NCBI GenBank assembly: GCA_030765065.1
Contig: CM060988.1
Coordinates: 176,741,065 to 176,805,064 of the forward strand
Reading direction: 5' to 3'
DNA from: Deroplatys truncata
Taxonomy: Eukaryota; Arthropoda; Insecta; Mantodea; Mantidae
Length of the DNA stretch: 64,000 nucleotides
A program made the translations under genes and the position numbers. Every line of letters begins with the position of its first letter. Positions within the stretch are counted from its first letter, which is position 1. This document shows positions 44,671 to 56,559 of the stretch, piece by piece. Under the pieces are notes generated by a model, which had not been told where the DNA came from, did no database searches, and saw nothing but the letters and a program-made list of their open reading frames with translations.

Positions 44671-47317
44671 ATGAACAGTCTATTTACAGAAGAGAGGGAA
44701 ATTAAACTACAGTGGATGAAGAAATTAACAAATAATTTGTATTCTAAGGAAATAATGAGACAGAAAGGCAGGTCTGTGGTCAACCAACGAGATATCACAA
44801 AAGGTAAATTAGGAGCGAGAGACAGTCATGTTAGTTTGGAGTTAAATTCTGCAATTATTGGTCGAAAATGGACTTCCATCAGCATGGTGGAAAATCTAAG
44901 ATAATTATAAACAGACTCGATGGTAAACATGTTGAATACCACTTGATATAGTGCCTAAAATATCGTTTTATAAAAATAAAAAAAAACATTTTGATTTACT
45001 GGCACCCCTTAAATATTTATGAATAACAATTTAAGGGTATTCGGTACCGAAATTGCTATCTTCTATAAATTTGAGCCAAATTAGCTGAAATATTTGTCAA
45101 AGATTATTTAAGATAAAATTAATTTGTATGGCGCTTTGAAATAATTTCGAAAGCAGAAATTCGAATTTCATGTGAAATGCTCCACGTAATGACAAACATT
45201 TAAAGGGACAAACCTGTGGCAATTTCAGATTCCGTGTTTCTTACGCGAGTAACTTATTTTTTTAACCACATACTACTACCATTATATGTAACCAATTCCC
45301 AAATTTCTCCCCGAATATAAGAAATAGTCTGAAAAAGATTATTTTTTTAACTGCGCTATAAAGCACAACAGCTTGCAGTGTCGTTTTAAAAGTACAATAA
45401 AACTCACATTTACAGCCCAGGAATAGCACTTTAAAAAGTAATCGAATGTTTTAAATGTAAAAAGTATTAGTGCAGAAAAAATACAAAAGCAATTATTCAT
45501 ACTTTCATATATCTATAGATAATCAAATTCACTTGCTTAATAAATTCCACTGATAACCTTTATTTAGTATAATGTTACGGACCTGTGGTGCAAAAAAAAA
45601 ATAATAAAAAATAAAAAAAACAAATAAATAAAATAAAAAAGAAAACTAATTAGTTGAAACTTGCACCGCAAGGAGCATTTTCAACAATGACGTTAATTGC
45701 AAAAATGCATTATGAAGAACACTACTTTTAATGTTCCAGGAACAAAGACCTTTTTACCTTTAAAACTGCCGTTTAAACGGTCACGTGACAAGTGTAACTA
45801 AGTGAAAATAATTTCGGTATATTAATTTACTAGAACCAAAGTTTATTAGCGAAACAAATCCTAAAATATATATTTTGAAGAACTTTTCATCAATTTCCAC
45901 AGGTTGTTCAGCTTAAATGTTGCAAATATTTTGTTGAATATTTTTTTTATAATCAAAGATTAATTTTTTTTTCAAAAGCGAAACAATACAATGTGTTACA
46001 CCTTCAATTTTCAAAAAAGCAATCATGTATTAAATTATTAAAACTTCTATATACAAAACTTTACTTGATATCAACAACAGGCTCTTCAAGAATCTTCAAA
46101 GAACGTACACTTAAAATCTGAAAGAAATTGAACACAAATTGCAGCATGGAAGGGCGGGCATTTTAAAGAGGAAAAATTTAAGAAAAAAAATTATTGGATC
46201 AAAGAACAAAAGAAAAGAACAACAATGGAGCTGCTTGCTTTAACAAGTTACTACGTGACACAGTTTACCATATCACTACATTGTGTATATAATTTACATA
46301 ATTTGATATTATAAAATACATTTAAAGAATGTTATACACATTCATATAAAAAGAGAAACATACCCACATAGGTGACTAATCATTATTGATATGTGGCTAT
46401 GTTTTATAGATGTGATGATGAATAATTGATATCGAATCACGAATTATATTGATGGTTATAGGTAAAATTCCACTATTAGCACTCCATTTAAACATCGCGT
46501 TAGGGAAGTTAAATACAGTTTGTGCAATTTTATGAAAAATTTAAAAAGTTGCTTTCTAGAAAATGTGTTGAAAATTCGGTATTTAGTGCCCTTAAAGCTT
46601 ATGAATCAAAATGTTTTTTTTCCCTATTGTATTTCATCTAAAACGCAAGGAATGCATCAGATGCTGCAAACATTTACAGCAAAAAGGTTTCAAACATTCC
46701 ACAGTAACAATTCAATAACTTATAACTTAAAGTCGATAATGTTTTGGCGAGTATTTTATATATTTTAAATCTGTATCTCTAGAAACTGCTCTCCAAATAA
46801 AGGTATACGCTTTTATGTGAAATGTTTTATAATGGTTACGAGAATGTCAGTTATTTTAAGATCTGTCCTCTGTAAGAGATATTTTTATTAAGACTGTCAG
46901 TGACAAATTCTTGTGACGCTGAGAAAACCGAAACGCTTGTGGTGCCGAGATTATTAAGTAATGTTTTCAGTAAAGAACATGCAATGGATATTCTAACACT
47001 CGCGTGAATACTGTCTACACGTGATATGAGTGAAGTGTGGAAAATGGTGTGTTAACAGTGGAAGTTCTGTGCCACGTGGATGGAACGAAATGCTAAAACC
47101 ACGTCGTTTGGCGGGAAAATAAATATTTCTGCGTTATTTTCCATGTGCTAAATGTGTTATCGTTTAGTAATTAAATAATCTGCGGCAGAAATGCAATTAA
47201 TTTCCTTTGCAAACTCCGTAACTCGAGGTGTTAGAGGAAAATTCACATTTTTTTATACGCCAAATAAGTCGCAAAAAATAATTTGATTACAGTTCTAGCG
47301 TTGAGATACAAAGCTTT
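44671..47317. other. Long AT-rich stretch without recognised features
   Basis: It contains A-rich low-complexity sequence at about 45593-45652. The frames 44671-44904 and 46520-46768 have no recognisable motif. It is the longest piece here that does not show the HINE-like family. Confidence 0.5.
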
Positions 47318-48570
47318 GTATTCACATGACTTTCTCTTCTTACTCTGCTACAAATTATTTTTACAAAAGACAAAAGCTTATCTACTATATGCTTTATATT
47401 ACTCCAGATACACATTTGCAGAAATGGTTTTATCACACATTTAGTTATAGGTATAGGGGAGTAGAATGGGGACAAGGGTATAGCATTTTAAAACCCTGAT
47501 GTGCTACATTCACATGTTTCTCTACCCTCTATCGCCTATCAGTGGGTATACAAATTACTTATGAAAGTTCATTTTAATCCAGATAAACGTTTCGGAAATA
47601 GCTACATCACACATTTCGTTATAGATACGAAGAGAACAGCGATAGTCAAATGTTTAAGAACTGTACGCTATATGCTGGCCTTAAAATTTCACACTCTTCC
47701 CATTACATCGTGAAAAGCTACTTAAATCGACAGCACTTTAAAACAATGGTCAAGTATTGAACAATTCGAACCATTAATAACGGATTTCTCGGAAATGGCT
47801 AATGCCTAAAACAACGTTAGTTGAAATAAATTGTGTGTTTTAAAGATAGCTACTTTTTTATTCTCCTATGTTTTGCTCTATTGCTTAACGTTTACCAGTT
47901 ATACAAGATTATACAAAATTCCTTGGAATGAAGAGGACTTCAGAGGCTATTCCCAGATAATTAAATATATACATTTTATTTGTCATGTAAATAACTTTAA
48001 GATATAGTATTTTAATCATAATCATTAGAACATTTTTTTATAAAATAAAACATTTCGAAGAACGTTCCATGTAAAGGAGAGTTTAGGGTGGGGGAATTTT
48101 GTTGAAAATCTTCGTGTCGTATCGTTGAAAGATATTGAGCCTAAATATCAAGTTTGGTATTTATCCGACTAAGTTTTTGAGTTATGCTATTCACAGATAG
48201 ACACACACTCACACGAACAAGTTTCCAAAAATGCTTTATTTGGATTTAGGACGCCTCAAAATATGTATTTCCGGTGAAATCTCCGGGTGGAATGTAATAC
48301 CTCCCGTATTTACTATACGTAGTAAAGAAAGTAAAAATGCTTTCTTGGATTCAGGGGTCTTAAAACATGTATTTCCAGTGACATTTTGGTATCGAATTTT
48401 TGGGTGGAATGCAATGCGATCCTTACCTTATATGTAAGTACATGGTATAGAAGGTAAAAATATTTTCGATTCAGGCATCTCAAAACGTTCATTTGCTGTG
48501 TAATCTCTATATAGATTTAGCGTGGACACAATACTTCCCCTACTTACTAGGTCGTGCTAGAGAAAATAAA
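47318..48570 (+). mobile_element. Old HINE-like copies with three tandem 3' ends
   Basis: A 5' fragment (47318-47492) precedes a full diverged copy (47497-48333, ending ACGTAGTAAAGAAAGT). Two further copies of only the last ~110-125 bp follow, at 48334-48460 and 48461-48570. Each begins with GATTCAGG-type sequence and ends with a GTAGAGAAA-like motif. Confidence 0.65.
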
Positions 48571-48639
48571 AAACTGGAATCTCATACCACGCAGCCATAG
48601 ATTGCTAATAAAATAAAATAACTAACGTGAAGGACTTTA

Positions 48640-49420
48640 CTTTACACGTTCACGTCGTCCATTTTTGAATGTCTGCTCCCATTTACTGCAGGTTACTAGA
48701 GATCGCTAGTTGTGCAGTCTAATTTCAAATCCGCGCGCTATGCATTTTGTTGTAGCCCACTGTAGGGTACCATTATCATGATGAAGAATAGACACACAGA
48801 TAAGCCTTAGACCACCATAACACTGTATCAGGTGGCCCAAACAAGACGTCCTTTGCAGTTTTATGTTTCCCGCATACGTAAGTGACAAAGAAGTTGCCGC
48901 ATCACTGCTGTTCAAAGGGGCAGTGCGGGTACAAAGCGAAATGTCACTGAGGTAGTGCTGCTGCATGCAGTTCGAGCCAGGTCATTCAGTCAAAGAGGTA
49001 ACGTTCACCAATAACCAACAAACAGATATGGTTATGATCTGTGTAGAGACGCACCAAAACGCAACTGAGGCTCGAAATTTTTTGGGGGGCGGGGAGGGAC
49101 GTTTTTAGAAATAATATTAAGAAACGATGGAACATTCCAGGTAGACCTTACATCAATTCGTCCACCAAGGTGGGCATGTTTTTGCACATGTTTATTAGGA
49201 ATAATGCACTAATAGAAAGTAATTTAATTCTAATGCGCCTTTGAAGGGTAAATAAATATAATAAAATGAAAGTCTGCAACTCTCTGAATCCACCCACAAA
49301 GCCGTAAAAACTCCTCCTTTACAGTAAAGTCATAAAAGCGACCTCCGGTACCGTCATTTTAAGGAAAAACCAATAAATTTTAGCAAGTATGAAGTCATCA
49401 AATATATGCACATAGATTGT
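48640..49420. repeat. Unclassified dispersed repeat T, copy 1
   Basis: Blocks such as TGTTGTAGCCCACTGTAGGG, CACAGATAAGCCTTAGACC and CCCACAAAGCCGTAAAAACT recur in the same order at 63300-63630. No protein or terminal repeats were recognised. Confidence 0.55.
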
Positions 49421-49564
49421 CAGGTTTTTCACAACCCAGTACTCTTATAGCATATTATGCAACGAGACTGTAATGGTGGTAATTAAACGCGAGTATTATT
49501 ATTAAACGAGCGAGCGAAACGAAGCGAGGTTAATAATTATCATTAATCACCATTATAGTCAAGT

Positions 49565-50100
49565 TTCATACGACTGTTTATGCTCGACCATGTATCTAAA
49601 TTAAAGGATTCATAAGTATTCGTTTCTGGTTCGAGTGATGCCGAGTGATGTTCGAGTTACAACCGTTATTCTTTTATCTATGGTTACAATACAATGACCT
49701 TGTAGCACCTGACATTTTCTGAGAACGAGTTTATACCTTTTGATATTCTCCAATCCATGAATTGTGAATAGAATTTCTCGTACATCTTTCTTGACTTTTG
49801 TAGCAGCAAGTTATTGGTAAGATTGAGTGCTTTTGTCGTAATTTCTGGGGGTGTAAGTTGAATGTCACTGTTACTAGTGTCAGACATTTTGACCTTTTTC
49901 TAAACTCGCGCTAGTACCGTTGTGGATCGAAACGAGAATAATCGATACTTGCGCATTCACAATGTTACGTGGCCACTTCTGATTGATCGAATACCAATAC
50001 TTTAATGAACAGGTGTACTTTAATGAGGCCCATTAAAGTACTGGTACCAGTCGTATAAATACTACATTTTGGCATGGTCGAGCATAAAACACTTTTTACA
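49565..50100 (-). mobile_element. Crypton-like tyrosine-recombinase fragment with inverted ends
   Basis: The minus-strand ORF 49887-49684 encodes MSDTSNSDIQLTPPEITTKA, then NLLLQKSRKMYEKFYSQFMD and WRISKGINSFSENV. This matches the SAM-like core-binding start of a tyrosine recombinase found in many animal repeats, which I would place near Cryptons. The catalytic domain is absent. CTGTTTATGCTCGACCATG at 49574-49592 and its inverted counterpart CATGGTCGAGCATAAAACA at 50076-50094 bracket it. The family name is inference from the N-terminal sequence alone. Confidence 0.5.
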
Positions 50101-50838
50101 AAGTGATAAACCGTTTACATTTGCAGATTACTTCCATAAAGCACCTTCACAACCCGTGTTTGTGTCGTGACTTCAATGGATTATCTGGGGAGCTTTGGTT
50201 TTGCTATTTTGAAGTTCCGACTGTTTGAAATAAATGTGCAATACAACGTTCACGCGCTTTAAAAATACTGGACCGGCGGATGTTGAATGAACAGTACAAA
50301 TATGTGTTTGTAATTGCAAATCGTTTTAGCAGATTAAATTTCCTGCGCACTTCGCTTCAGGATTAAAAATAAAATAATTTTGTTTACATGTATTACACAC
50401 AAGTTACGTATAACGAATGGGGACCCTGTGAAAACAGAGATAATTGTCGGGCAGCTTTAGCAAACAAAAGCCGTTTTTTTTTGTTGTTGTGTGACGCTGT
50501 TTGCTTGATAACCATGCTCAGATTCGATTCTACATCGAAGCAAATCGCCCAAGGGAGCTATTTACGAGGGACTTCAGGCGACAATGTATTCCCTTCTATT
50601 TACGTCATAAATTATTCATTTCGCTATCGGCATGAGAGCTAAAAAGATTCCACAACAACAAGCAACATTATATACTACAACGTTTTGATACTAAAGCTGG
50701 GATTCTATGGTTGATTCCTGTAATGTTTCGTTTATCTTTATGTAAAGTGCTTCAGCGTGAAAACATGCGCTACCGGTGCTTTTTATAGCCGTAATTTTGT
50801 GACGGAGAGGAACTTATGTATTCATTTTATTCTTTGTT
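50101..50838. other. Nothing recognised
   Basis: The frame 50388-50642 (84 residues) has no family resemblance. Confidence 0.45.
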
Positions 50839-50852
50839 AATATTTCTTAAAA

Positions 50853-51223
50853 GGCGGCGCCGTGGCCGAGTGGTTAGACCGCTCGCCTCCCACCGGCCCG
50901 GGTTCAATCCCAGGGACCTGCATGTGGGATTTGTGGTGGACGAAGCGGCGTCTGGGCGGGTTTTCTCCGGGTTCTCCGGTTTCCCCCGCCATTCATTCCA
51001 CCAACTGCTCCATCACCACCTTTCCTTTCATCCATTTCACCAACATTTCGTTTCATCTACTTCCTTCATCCCATACCAGGCATCGGGCTGATCACCCATT
51101 CTGGCTGCTCTGTCTGATCCATGAGTGTCTGCTCCTCGACGGGCCTCTGACCCCAGGCACCCGCTTGTAAGTCCTGGAGGGTGTAAGTCCTACATAGGAG
51201 GGTAAACAGATACTGAATGAATG
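50853..51223 (+). repeat. SINE family C (tRNA-derived), full-length
   Basis: The 371-bp unit starts with a tRNA-like head: box A TGGCCGAGTGG at about 50863 and box B GGTTCAATCCC at about 50900, giving a Ser/Leu-tRNA-like sequence. A tRNA-unrelated body and a tail with GAATGAATGAATA repeats follow. Imperfect direct repeats AATATTTCTTAAA (50839-50851) and AATATTACTTATAAA (51224-51238) flank it as a target-site duplication. RNA polymerase III would read it from the internal promoter. The long open frames across it are shadows. Confidence 0.85.
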
Positions 51224-51403
51224 AATATTACTTATAAACTCAGGAAAGTGTGGTATATCTACTTTGAATGGTATATTATGGGATAAACATGTCTCAACAG
51301 AAACTAAAACTATAATTTTTAAAACAACAGAAGTATTATAAACTATGGTTCCGACGTATGCTCTCTGAACTACCAGTTAAAAAGAAAATTATTGGCAACA
51401 TAA

Positions 51404-51745
51404 ATGGATTCTTGGAGATTTGCTAGGATATCTAAAAGAAAAAAAATTATAAATCAGATAAAAGAAAATATGAATATTCAAAATTCAATTTTACATTTTA
51501 TTAAACGGAAACAATTAGAATGCTATGGACGTGCTGAAAGAATGGAAGATGAAAGATTGCCCAAAAGAATAATGGAGTGGAGGCTATCAGGAAGGAGCAG
51601 AAAAGGAAGACCAGAGCACGTGGATGATTCAAGGTGCAATGATGGATTGGGAAATTGAGAAAAATTTATGGTCCAAAAGTTAGAATGGAGAAAAGTGATA
51701 AGAAGATGTTAAAATCTGCAGTCTTGGATGCTGGAAAACTGTGAA
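51404..51745 (+). mobile_element. LINE ORF2 C-terminal fragment
   Basis: The frame from 51404 reads ISKRKKIINQIKENMNIQNS, then HFIKRKQLECYGRAERMEDE, RLPKRIMEWRLSGRSRKGRP. This is the typical C-terminus after the reverse transcriptase of many insect LINEs (patterns like RKQLQWYGHVQRM and LPKxxMEWxPxGRRKRGRP). The reverse transcriptase itself is not present, as expected for a 5'-truncated copy. No clear poly-A tail or target duplication is visible. It follows directly on a SINE at 50853-51223. Confidence 0.75.
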
Positions 51746-51784
51746 TTTGTAAAACCGGATATATAACTTAAGATGTAACATATA

Positions 51785-52382
51785 CCGGGTGAGTCTTCTC
51801 AGCCTGCGGATTGAGAAGTTATGCAGTCCCGGCATTGTACAGACCATGCCGCAAACACTGTCCACTGCATCGCTCCGTATCAATTTCGGCCTAAATGACT
51901 GCTTTGCACTGCTGTGCGTGCAAAGAGTTGCACTCGTAGTGCAACAGTGTGTGCGTTGGCCTTCAGTGGTGAAGGTCCTAGGTTCAAATACTGCCACTTG
52001 AAGGTACTTTTTATGTTCAGTAAACTTAACGAGAACTGATAGTTTGGCATATAAGTATCGTTTCACTTAATCAGTTTAATTGTGTCAATTTCCTTAAAAC
52101 AAAGTGTTACTTGTTAGAATGTGCTTTAGTGAACATCATAAATAAATGCAAGAAGTGAATAAAAAAAAACTCATTTATTCGCAGGCGTGATTTGAACTTC
52201 CAACCTTCAACAATGCTTTCCAGCACGTTAACCATTGCGCTACCAGAGGACGTTAACAAAGAGCACCACCATAGGCCTAATCAGCAGGCTGGTGAATACG
52301 ATGTCACCACTTGCATTTCGCATCGTCTGTAAAATGCAGGTTTACCTAGTTACCAATCCGCAGGATGAGAAGACTCACGCGG
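51785..52382. mobile_element. TA-flanked inverted-repeat element carrying two opposed tRNA-like segments
   Basis: The ends CCGGGTGAGTCTTCTCAGCC (51785) and the complement of CCGCGTGAGTCTTCTCATCC (ending 52382) form ~29-bp inverted repeats ending in GCGGATTG. TA lies outside both ends. Inside, a + strand tRNA-like piece has box B GGTTCAAATAC near 51973. A minus-strand piece has GGTAGCGCAATGGTTAAC (box A) and GTTCAAATC (box B) at 52250-52185. The size of 598 bp and TA target suggest a non-autonomous Tc1/mariner-type element. No transposase fragment is seen. Confidence 0.7.
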
Positions 52383-52599
52383 TATATATTAGCGTACATA
52401 CAGGATGGACCCATTTAACTTGAGGCTGTACAATATCTCCGTTGTAGAAAGATCTTTAATACAAGTTGCTTGATATTGTGTGGGAAAGTAAATGCCATTA
52501 GCCGTGTTTTGTTTGAAGGGCGTTATGATGCCATTTTATGGTCAATTTAATTTTTTTTAGTGGGAATCTACAATTAGGATCACATGCACCTTCTCAAAA

Positions 52600-52722
52600 T
52601 ACTTTTTGTTTAAATTCAGGGGCCTCAAAACTGTATTTTTTGTGAAATCCCGAGATCGAAATTTTGGGTAGAACATATCATCTTACGTACTATAGGCAGG
52701 CCGTAGAGAAAATAAAAATTAA
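52600..52722 (+). mobile_element. HINE-like 3' end fragment
   Basis: TTTAAATTCAGGGGCCTCAA to GCCGTAGAGAAAATAAAAA. Only the hairpin end is present. Confidence 0.55.
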
Positions 52723-52816
52723 GAATTTTATTGAATTCAAGCCAATAATAATAATGGATATCTCGTAAATGGTTGATGCCACAAAAAGGTAATCTGAAGT
52801 AAATTGTGTTATTTAA

Positions 52817-54184
52817 GGGACACTGGGACGGAGTTTTTAGGTGAAAATGACAAAATATTTGATTTTTGAAGTATATAAATATTCTATAGACACCTGTGAA
52901 TCCTTTTGGCCAAACATTTTACATAATCCACCAATCTTAAAAGCCCAGCGACATTTTAAATTAACTGTGCGCTCCCTTTTAACCCAACTGGACCCTTTCT
53001 GCGTGTGTTTTTTCTCATTTTTACATTTTTACGCATGAAGTTTATGAAACTTATTCTTTACATTTCAGTTTTCCTCTGATTTGTAATAGTTTTTTATATA
53101 TAAAACCCAAAATGTGCTATCTAATGATTTTATGATTGCTATATTAATTCGCTCAAAAAGAGTGTTACACTCTCATGACTTTCTCTACTCTTGAACAATC
53201 TATTTTAACAAACGCTTATTTTCCATGTACTTCATGTTAATCGAGATAAACATATGCATTATTGCTAGTTTTCTTGTAGCTGCAAGGGGGATATGGTAGG
53301 CTTTAAGCGATAGTCAAATGTTTTAAAAGCTGGTTGCTATGTGGCGCATTCCATTCTCTTTGTATGTACAGGATATAAAAAACCAATAACAAATTCCCAC
53401 TTGAGAAAAAGTATAAGTATTGAAAATTTCAAACAAATAACAAGGAATATCTCGGAAATGGTTCACTCAAAAAAAAGAAAAAAAAATATGACAAATTGTG
53501 TGTCAAAACGAGATCTGCGTTTTTTAAAGTAAAATTTTGTCTATCTCTTAGGTTTACCAGTTATGCAAAATTCATTCAGAATAAAGAGGACATTTGGGGA
53601 TATTCCCAGAAAATTCAGGCTATCCATTTCATTTGCCATGAAAGTATCTTAAATATGATATTTTAATCATAATCATTAGAGCCATTTTTGAGAAAATCAA
53701 AATTTCGGAAAAATGTTCTATATAAAGGGTAGTCTGGGGAGGAGGATTTTCTTGAAAATATTCGTGTCGCTTCTTTGAAAGATACTGAACCTAAACACCA
53801 AGTTTGGTATTTATCCGACTTTTCGTTTTTGAGTTATATTATTCAAAGACACATAAGACCTTTTTCTGAAAATGTTTTTTTTTTCATTCAGGAAGCCTAA
53901 AAACATGTATTTCAGGTGAAATCTTGCAATCCAATTTTTGAATGGAATGCAATACTTCCCCTACTTACTATACGCAGTAGAGAAAGTAAAAATGATATAC
54001 AGAAAAACAAGGAACATTTTAATACAATTTTAGTTAAAATGTTTAATTGTATTATATGACGAACTATTTTAACTAGAGCTTTGAGCTTTTGCGCAGTCAT
54101 TTCTGCATTTACTTATATGAAATGTGCCAATTATCAAGTGAATAGCTTTAAACCTTGAAGTTAGAAAATTAATCCCAATGTCCC
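52817..54184. mobile_element. TTAA-flanked inverted-repeat element, interrupted by a HINE-like copy
   Basis: GGGACACTGGGA follows TTAA at 52813-52816, and TCCCAATGTCCC precedes TTAA at 54185-54188. The short inverted ends and TTAA duplication point to a piggyBac- or Kolobok-type non-autonomous element. The interior is AT-rich without a recognisable protein. The HINE-like copy 53158-53989 is inserted in it, leaving about 530 bp of own sequence. It is itself inserted in an older HINE-like copy that resumes at 54189. Confidence 0.7.
53158..53989 (+). mobile_element. HINE-like copy inside the TTAA element
   Basis: Runs from AGTGTTACACTCTCATGACT to ACGCAGTAGAGAAAGT, moderately diverged, with no CA tract. 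Confidence 0.8.
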
Positions 54185-54499
54185 TTAAAGACATCTACGT
54201 TTTTCTGTGGTAGTGTTCGTCTATAACTTAACGTTCACATGTTGTACAGGATTATACAAAATTTCTTCCCAATGAAGAGGACCTATTTCCAGAAAATTCA
54301 AGGTATACGTTTTATTCGTCATGTAAATATTTTAAACGGGATTTTAATAAAAATCGTTGAGAAAATTAAAAATATCGGAAAATCTCCAATGTTAAGGGTA
54401 GTTTGGGGTGGGGCGTTTTTCTTGAAAATCTTTGTGCTGGATCCTTGGAGGATCCTGAACTTAAATACCAAATTATGCATTTATAAAACATTTCTTTTT

Positions 54500-55319
54500 A
54501 CTTTCTCTACTACGTATAGTAAGTAGGGGAAGTATTGTATTCCACCCAAAAATTCCATACCGCGATTTCACCGGAAATATATGTTTTGAGACCCCCTGAA
54601 TCCAAAAAAAGGGATTTTTGGAAACATGTCTGCCTGTGAACAGCATAACTCAGAAACGAACAGTCCGATAAACACGAAACTTGGTATTTAGGTTCAGTAT
54701 CTTCCAGAGATGCGACACGAAGGTTTTTAAGAAAATCCCCCACCCCTGATTACCCTTTACATGGAAGATTTTTCGAAAATGTTAATTTTCTCAAAAAATC
54801 GCTCTAACGATTTTGATTAAAATATTATATGTTTAAGATATTTTCATGACAAATAAAATGTATATCTTAAATTTTCTGGGAATGTCTCCAAAAGTATTCT
54901 TCATTGTGAAGAACTTTTGCATAACTAGTAAACCATAAGAGATAGACAAAATTTTACTACACAAAAAATGTAGATCGCGCTAAAATACACAATTTATGTC
55001 ATATATAGTTTTGTTGTTGAGTGAACCATTTTCGAGATATTGCTTGTTATTCCTTTAGATTTTCCAACACATATTTTTTCTCAACTACGTTATTCATGTT
55101 TTTATGTCCTGGACATGCAAAGAGAATGGAATGCGCCACATAGCAACCAGCGCTTAAAATATTTGACTATCGCTTAAAGCTTACCAATTCCCCTTGCATC
55201 TACAAGAAAATTAGCAATAAGATTAACATCTCGATTAACATGAAGCATATGGAGAATAAGCGTTTGTAAAAATAGTTTGTACAAGAGTAGAGAAAGTCAT
55301 GTGAGTGTAACACATCAGA
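54500..55319 (-). mobile_element. HINE-like element, full-length young copy
   Basis: Runs from ACTTTCTCTACTACGTATAG to GTGAGTGTAACACATCAGA, very close to consensus. It is inserted in the T run of the older copy 52735-55405 and lacks a GT tract. Confidence 0.85.
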
Positions 55320-55405
55320 TTTTTATTCAGGGGGCTCAAAACGTGTATTTAAAATCTCAATATCGAATTTTTGGGTGGAAAGCTTCCTCTACCTACCAGG
55401 TAATT

Positions 55406-55921
55406 GTTGAGACTTCTCGTGAATGTGGTCAGAAGCAGGGCGAGGATAGAGAGATGAGAAAGTCTTTCACCAAGGTAGTACTATAACATATAGCCAGTTT
55501 TGCAGCGGACAGCCTAACCGGGGATCGATGCCCTGCTGCAGCCATCCCTTAAATCAGAGGTTATTGATCCACCTGAGTGCCCCTACAAGTGACGGCTATT
55601 TTGATCATTAGCTCGCCGCCAGATAATAAAAGAGGCAGGAAACAAAAGATACCCTTGTTCTCGTGATAATGAGATCTGCCTCCCAGCGCCTCGTGTTCTT
55701 TACTTCCATGCAGTAATTAACAGAGATAGCGAGGTAATATGCACTAGTGTGCCGTCTTCAAGATGTTTAGCTTGCATTTACATCACTGTGTTGCTGTTAG
55801 AGTAACGTTTAAGCCAGATAGGAATGACAAAACCTAAAAAGCAAATTAATTTTTAATTATCGCTTCATTTTTGACTGAATATTGCTTTTAACACATCTAA
55901 AATAGTTATTTTAAGAAAAAT
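55406..55921. other. Nothing recognised
   Basis: Moderately GC-rich sequence between two old HINE-like copies. A box B-like GGGATCGATGCC is not supported by a box A. Confidence 0.45.
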
Positions 55922-55988
55922 ATTATGATGTACTATATTCACATGACTTTCCCTACACTCTATCGTTTATTAGTGGGTATACAAATTA

Positions 55989-56316
55989 GTGCCTACAGCG
56001 GCGCTGTGTTTGTTTACGAGAAAATGGCGACGCCACAGGAAAAGTCGTTTTGTGTGCTGCATTATACAAAGAGTGAATCCATTGTTTCAGTGCAGCGTAC
56101 ATTTTGTTGTAAGTTCAACAACGAGCCGCCTCGTCAATAAAAAATTTACTATCGATACAACAAATTCGTAGAAGATGGTTGCGTATGCTCTGGTCGTCCT
56201 CACATGACAAATGGTGAACCTCTCTCTATTCAGTGATGTATTGCATGTGTCGCCATCTATTGTCGTTCAATAGAAATAAATATTTAAAGTCTGTTCATTC
56301 TTTTTGAATAGCTCTG
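55989..56316 (+). mobile_element. Short DUF4817-type element, N-terminal part only
   Basis: This 328-bp insertion is flanked by TA (55987-55988 and 56317-56318) inside an old HINE-like copy. It encodes MATPQEKSFCVLHYTKSESI, VSVQRTFCCKFNNEPPRQ and, after a stop, FVEDGCVCSGRP, the DUF4817 helix-turn-helix start of an IS630-like transposase. Removing it restores the HINE-like host sequence across the junction, which supports both boundaries. Everything after the N-terminus is deleted. Confidence 0.7.
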
Positions 56317-56559
56317 TACTTCATTTTAATCCAATAAACCTTTCAAGAAAAGCTACATTACACATTTCGCTATAGATACGCTATACGCTGGCCTTAAAAT
56401 TCCATACTCCTTCCACGTTATTCCGAGAAGCAACTGATAATCGCCTTTAAAAGAATGGCTAAGTATTGAACAAATCGAACCATTAATAACAGATATCTCG
56501 AAAATGTCTTACGTCACAAGAAAAAGTTGTTTGAAATAAATAAAAGATATCTACTTTTT

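Larger units (their letters stand above)
52735..55405 (+). mobile_element. Old HINE-like copy hosting the TTAA element and a younger HINE-like copy
   Basis: Own pieces are 52735-52816, 54189-54490 and 55325-55405. The first gap is the TTAA element 52817-54184 and the second is the HINE-like copy 54500-55319. The piece order follows the family. Confidence 0.65.

Noticed and set aside
44671-47317. Short ORFs in the AT-rich stretch as genes
   Set aside because: All are short, without motifs, and composition alone explains them.
50860-50925. SINE head as a functional tRNA gene
   Set aside because: Box A and box B are present, but the 3' half of the cloverleaf continues into SINE body, and target duplications flank the whole unit.
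52817-54184. Firm piggyBac assignment of the TTAA element
   Set aside because: TTAA target sites are shared with Kolobok, the end begins GGG and not CCC, and no transposase is present.
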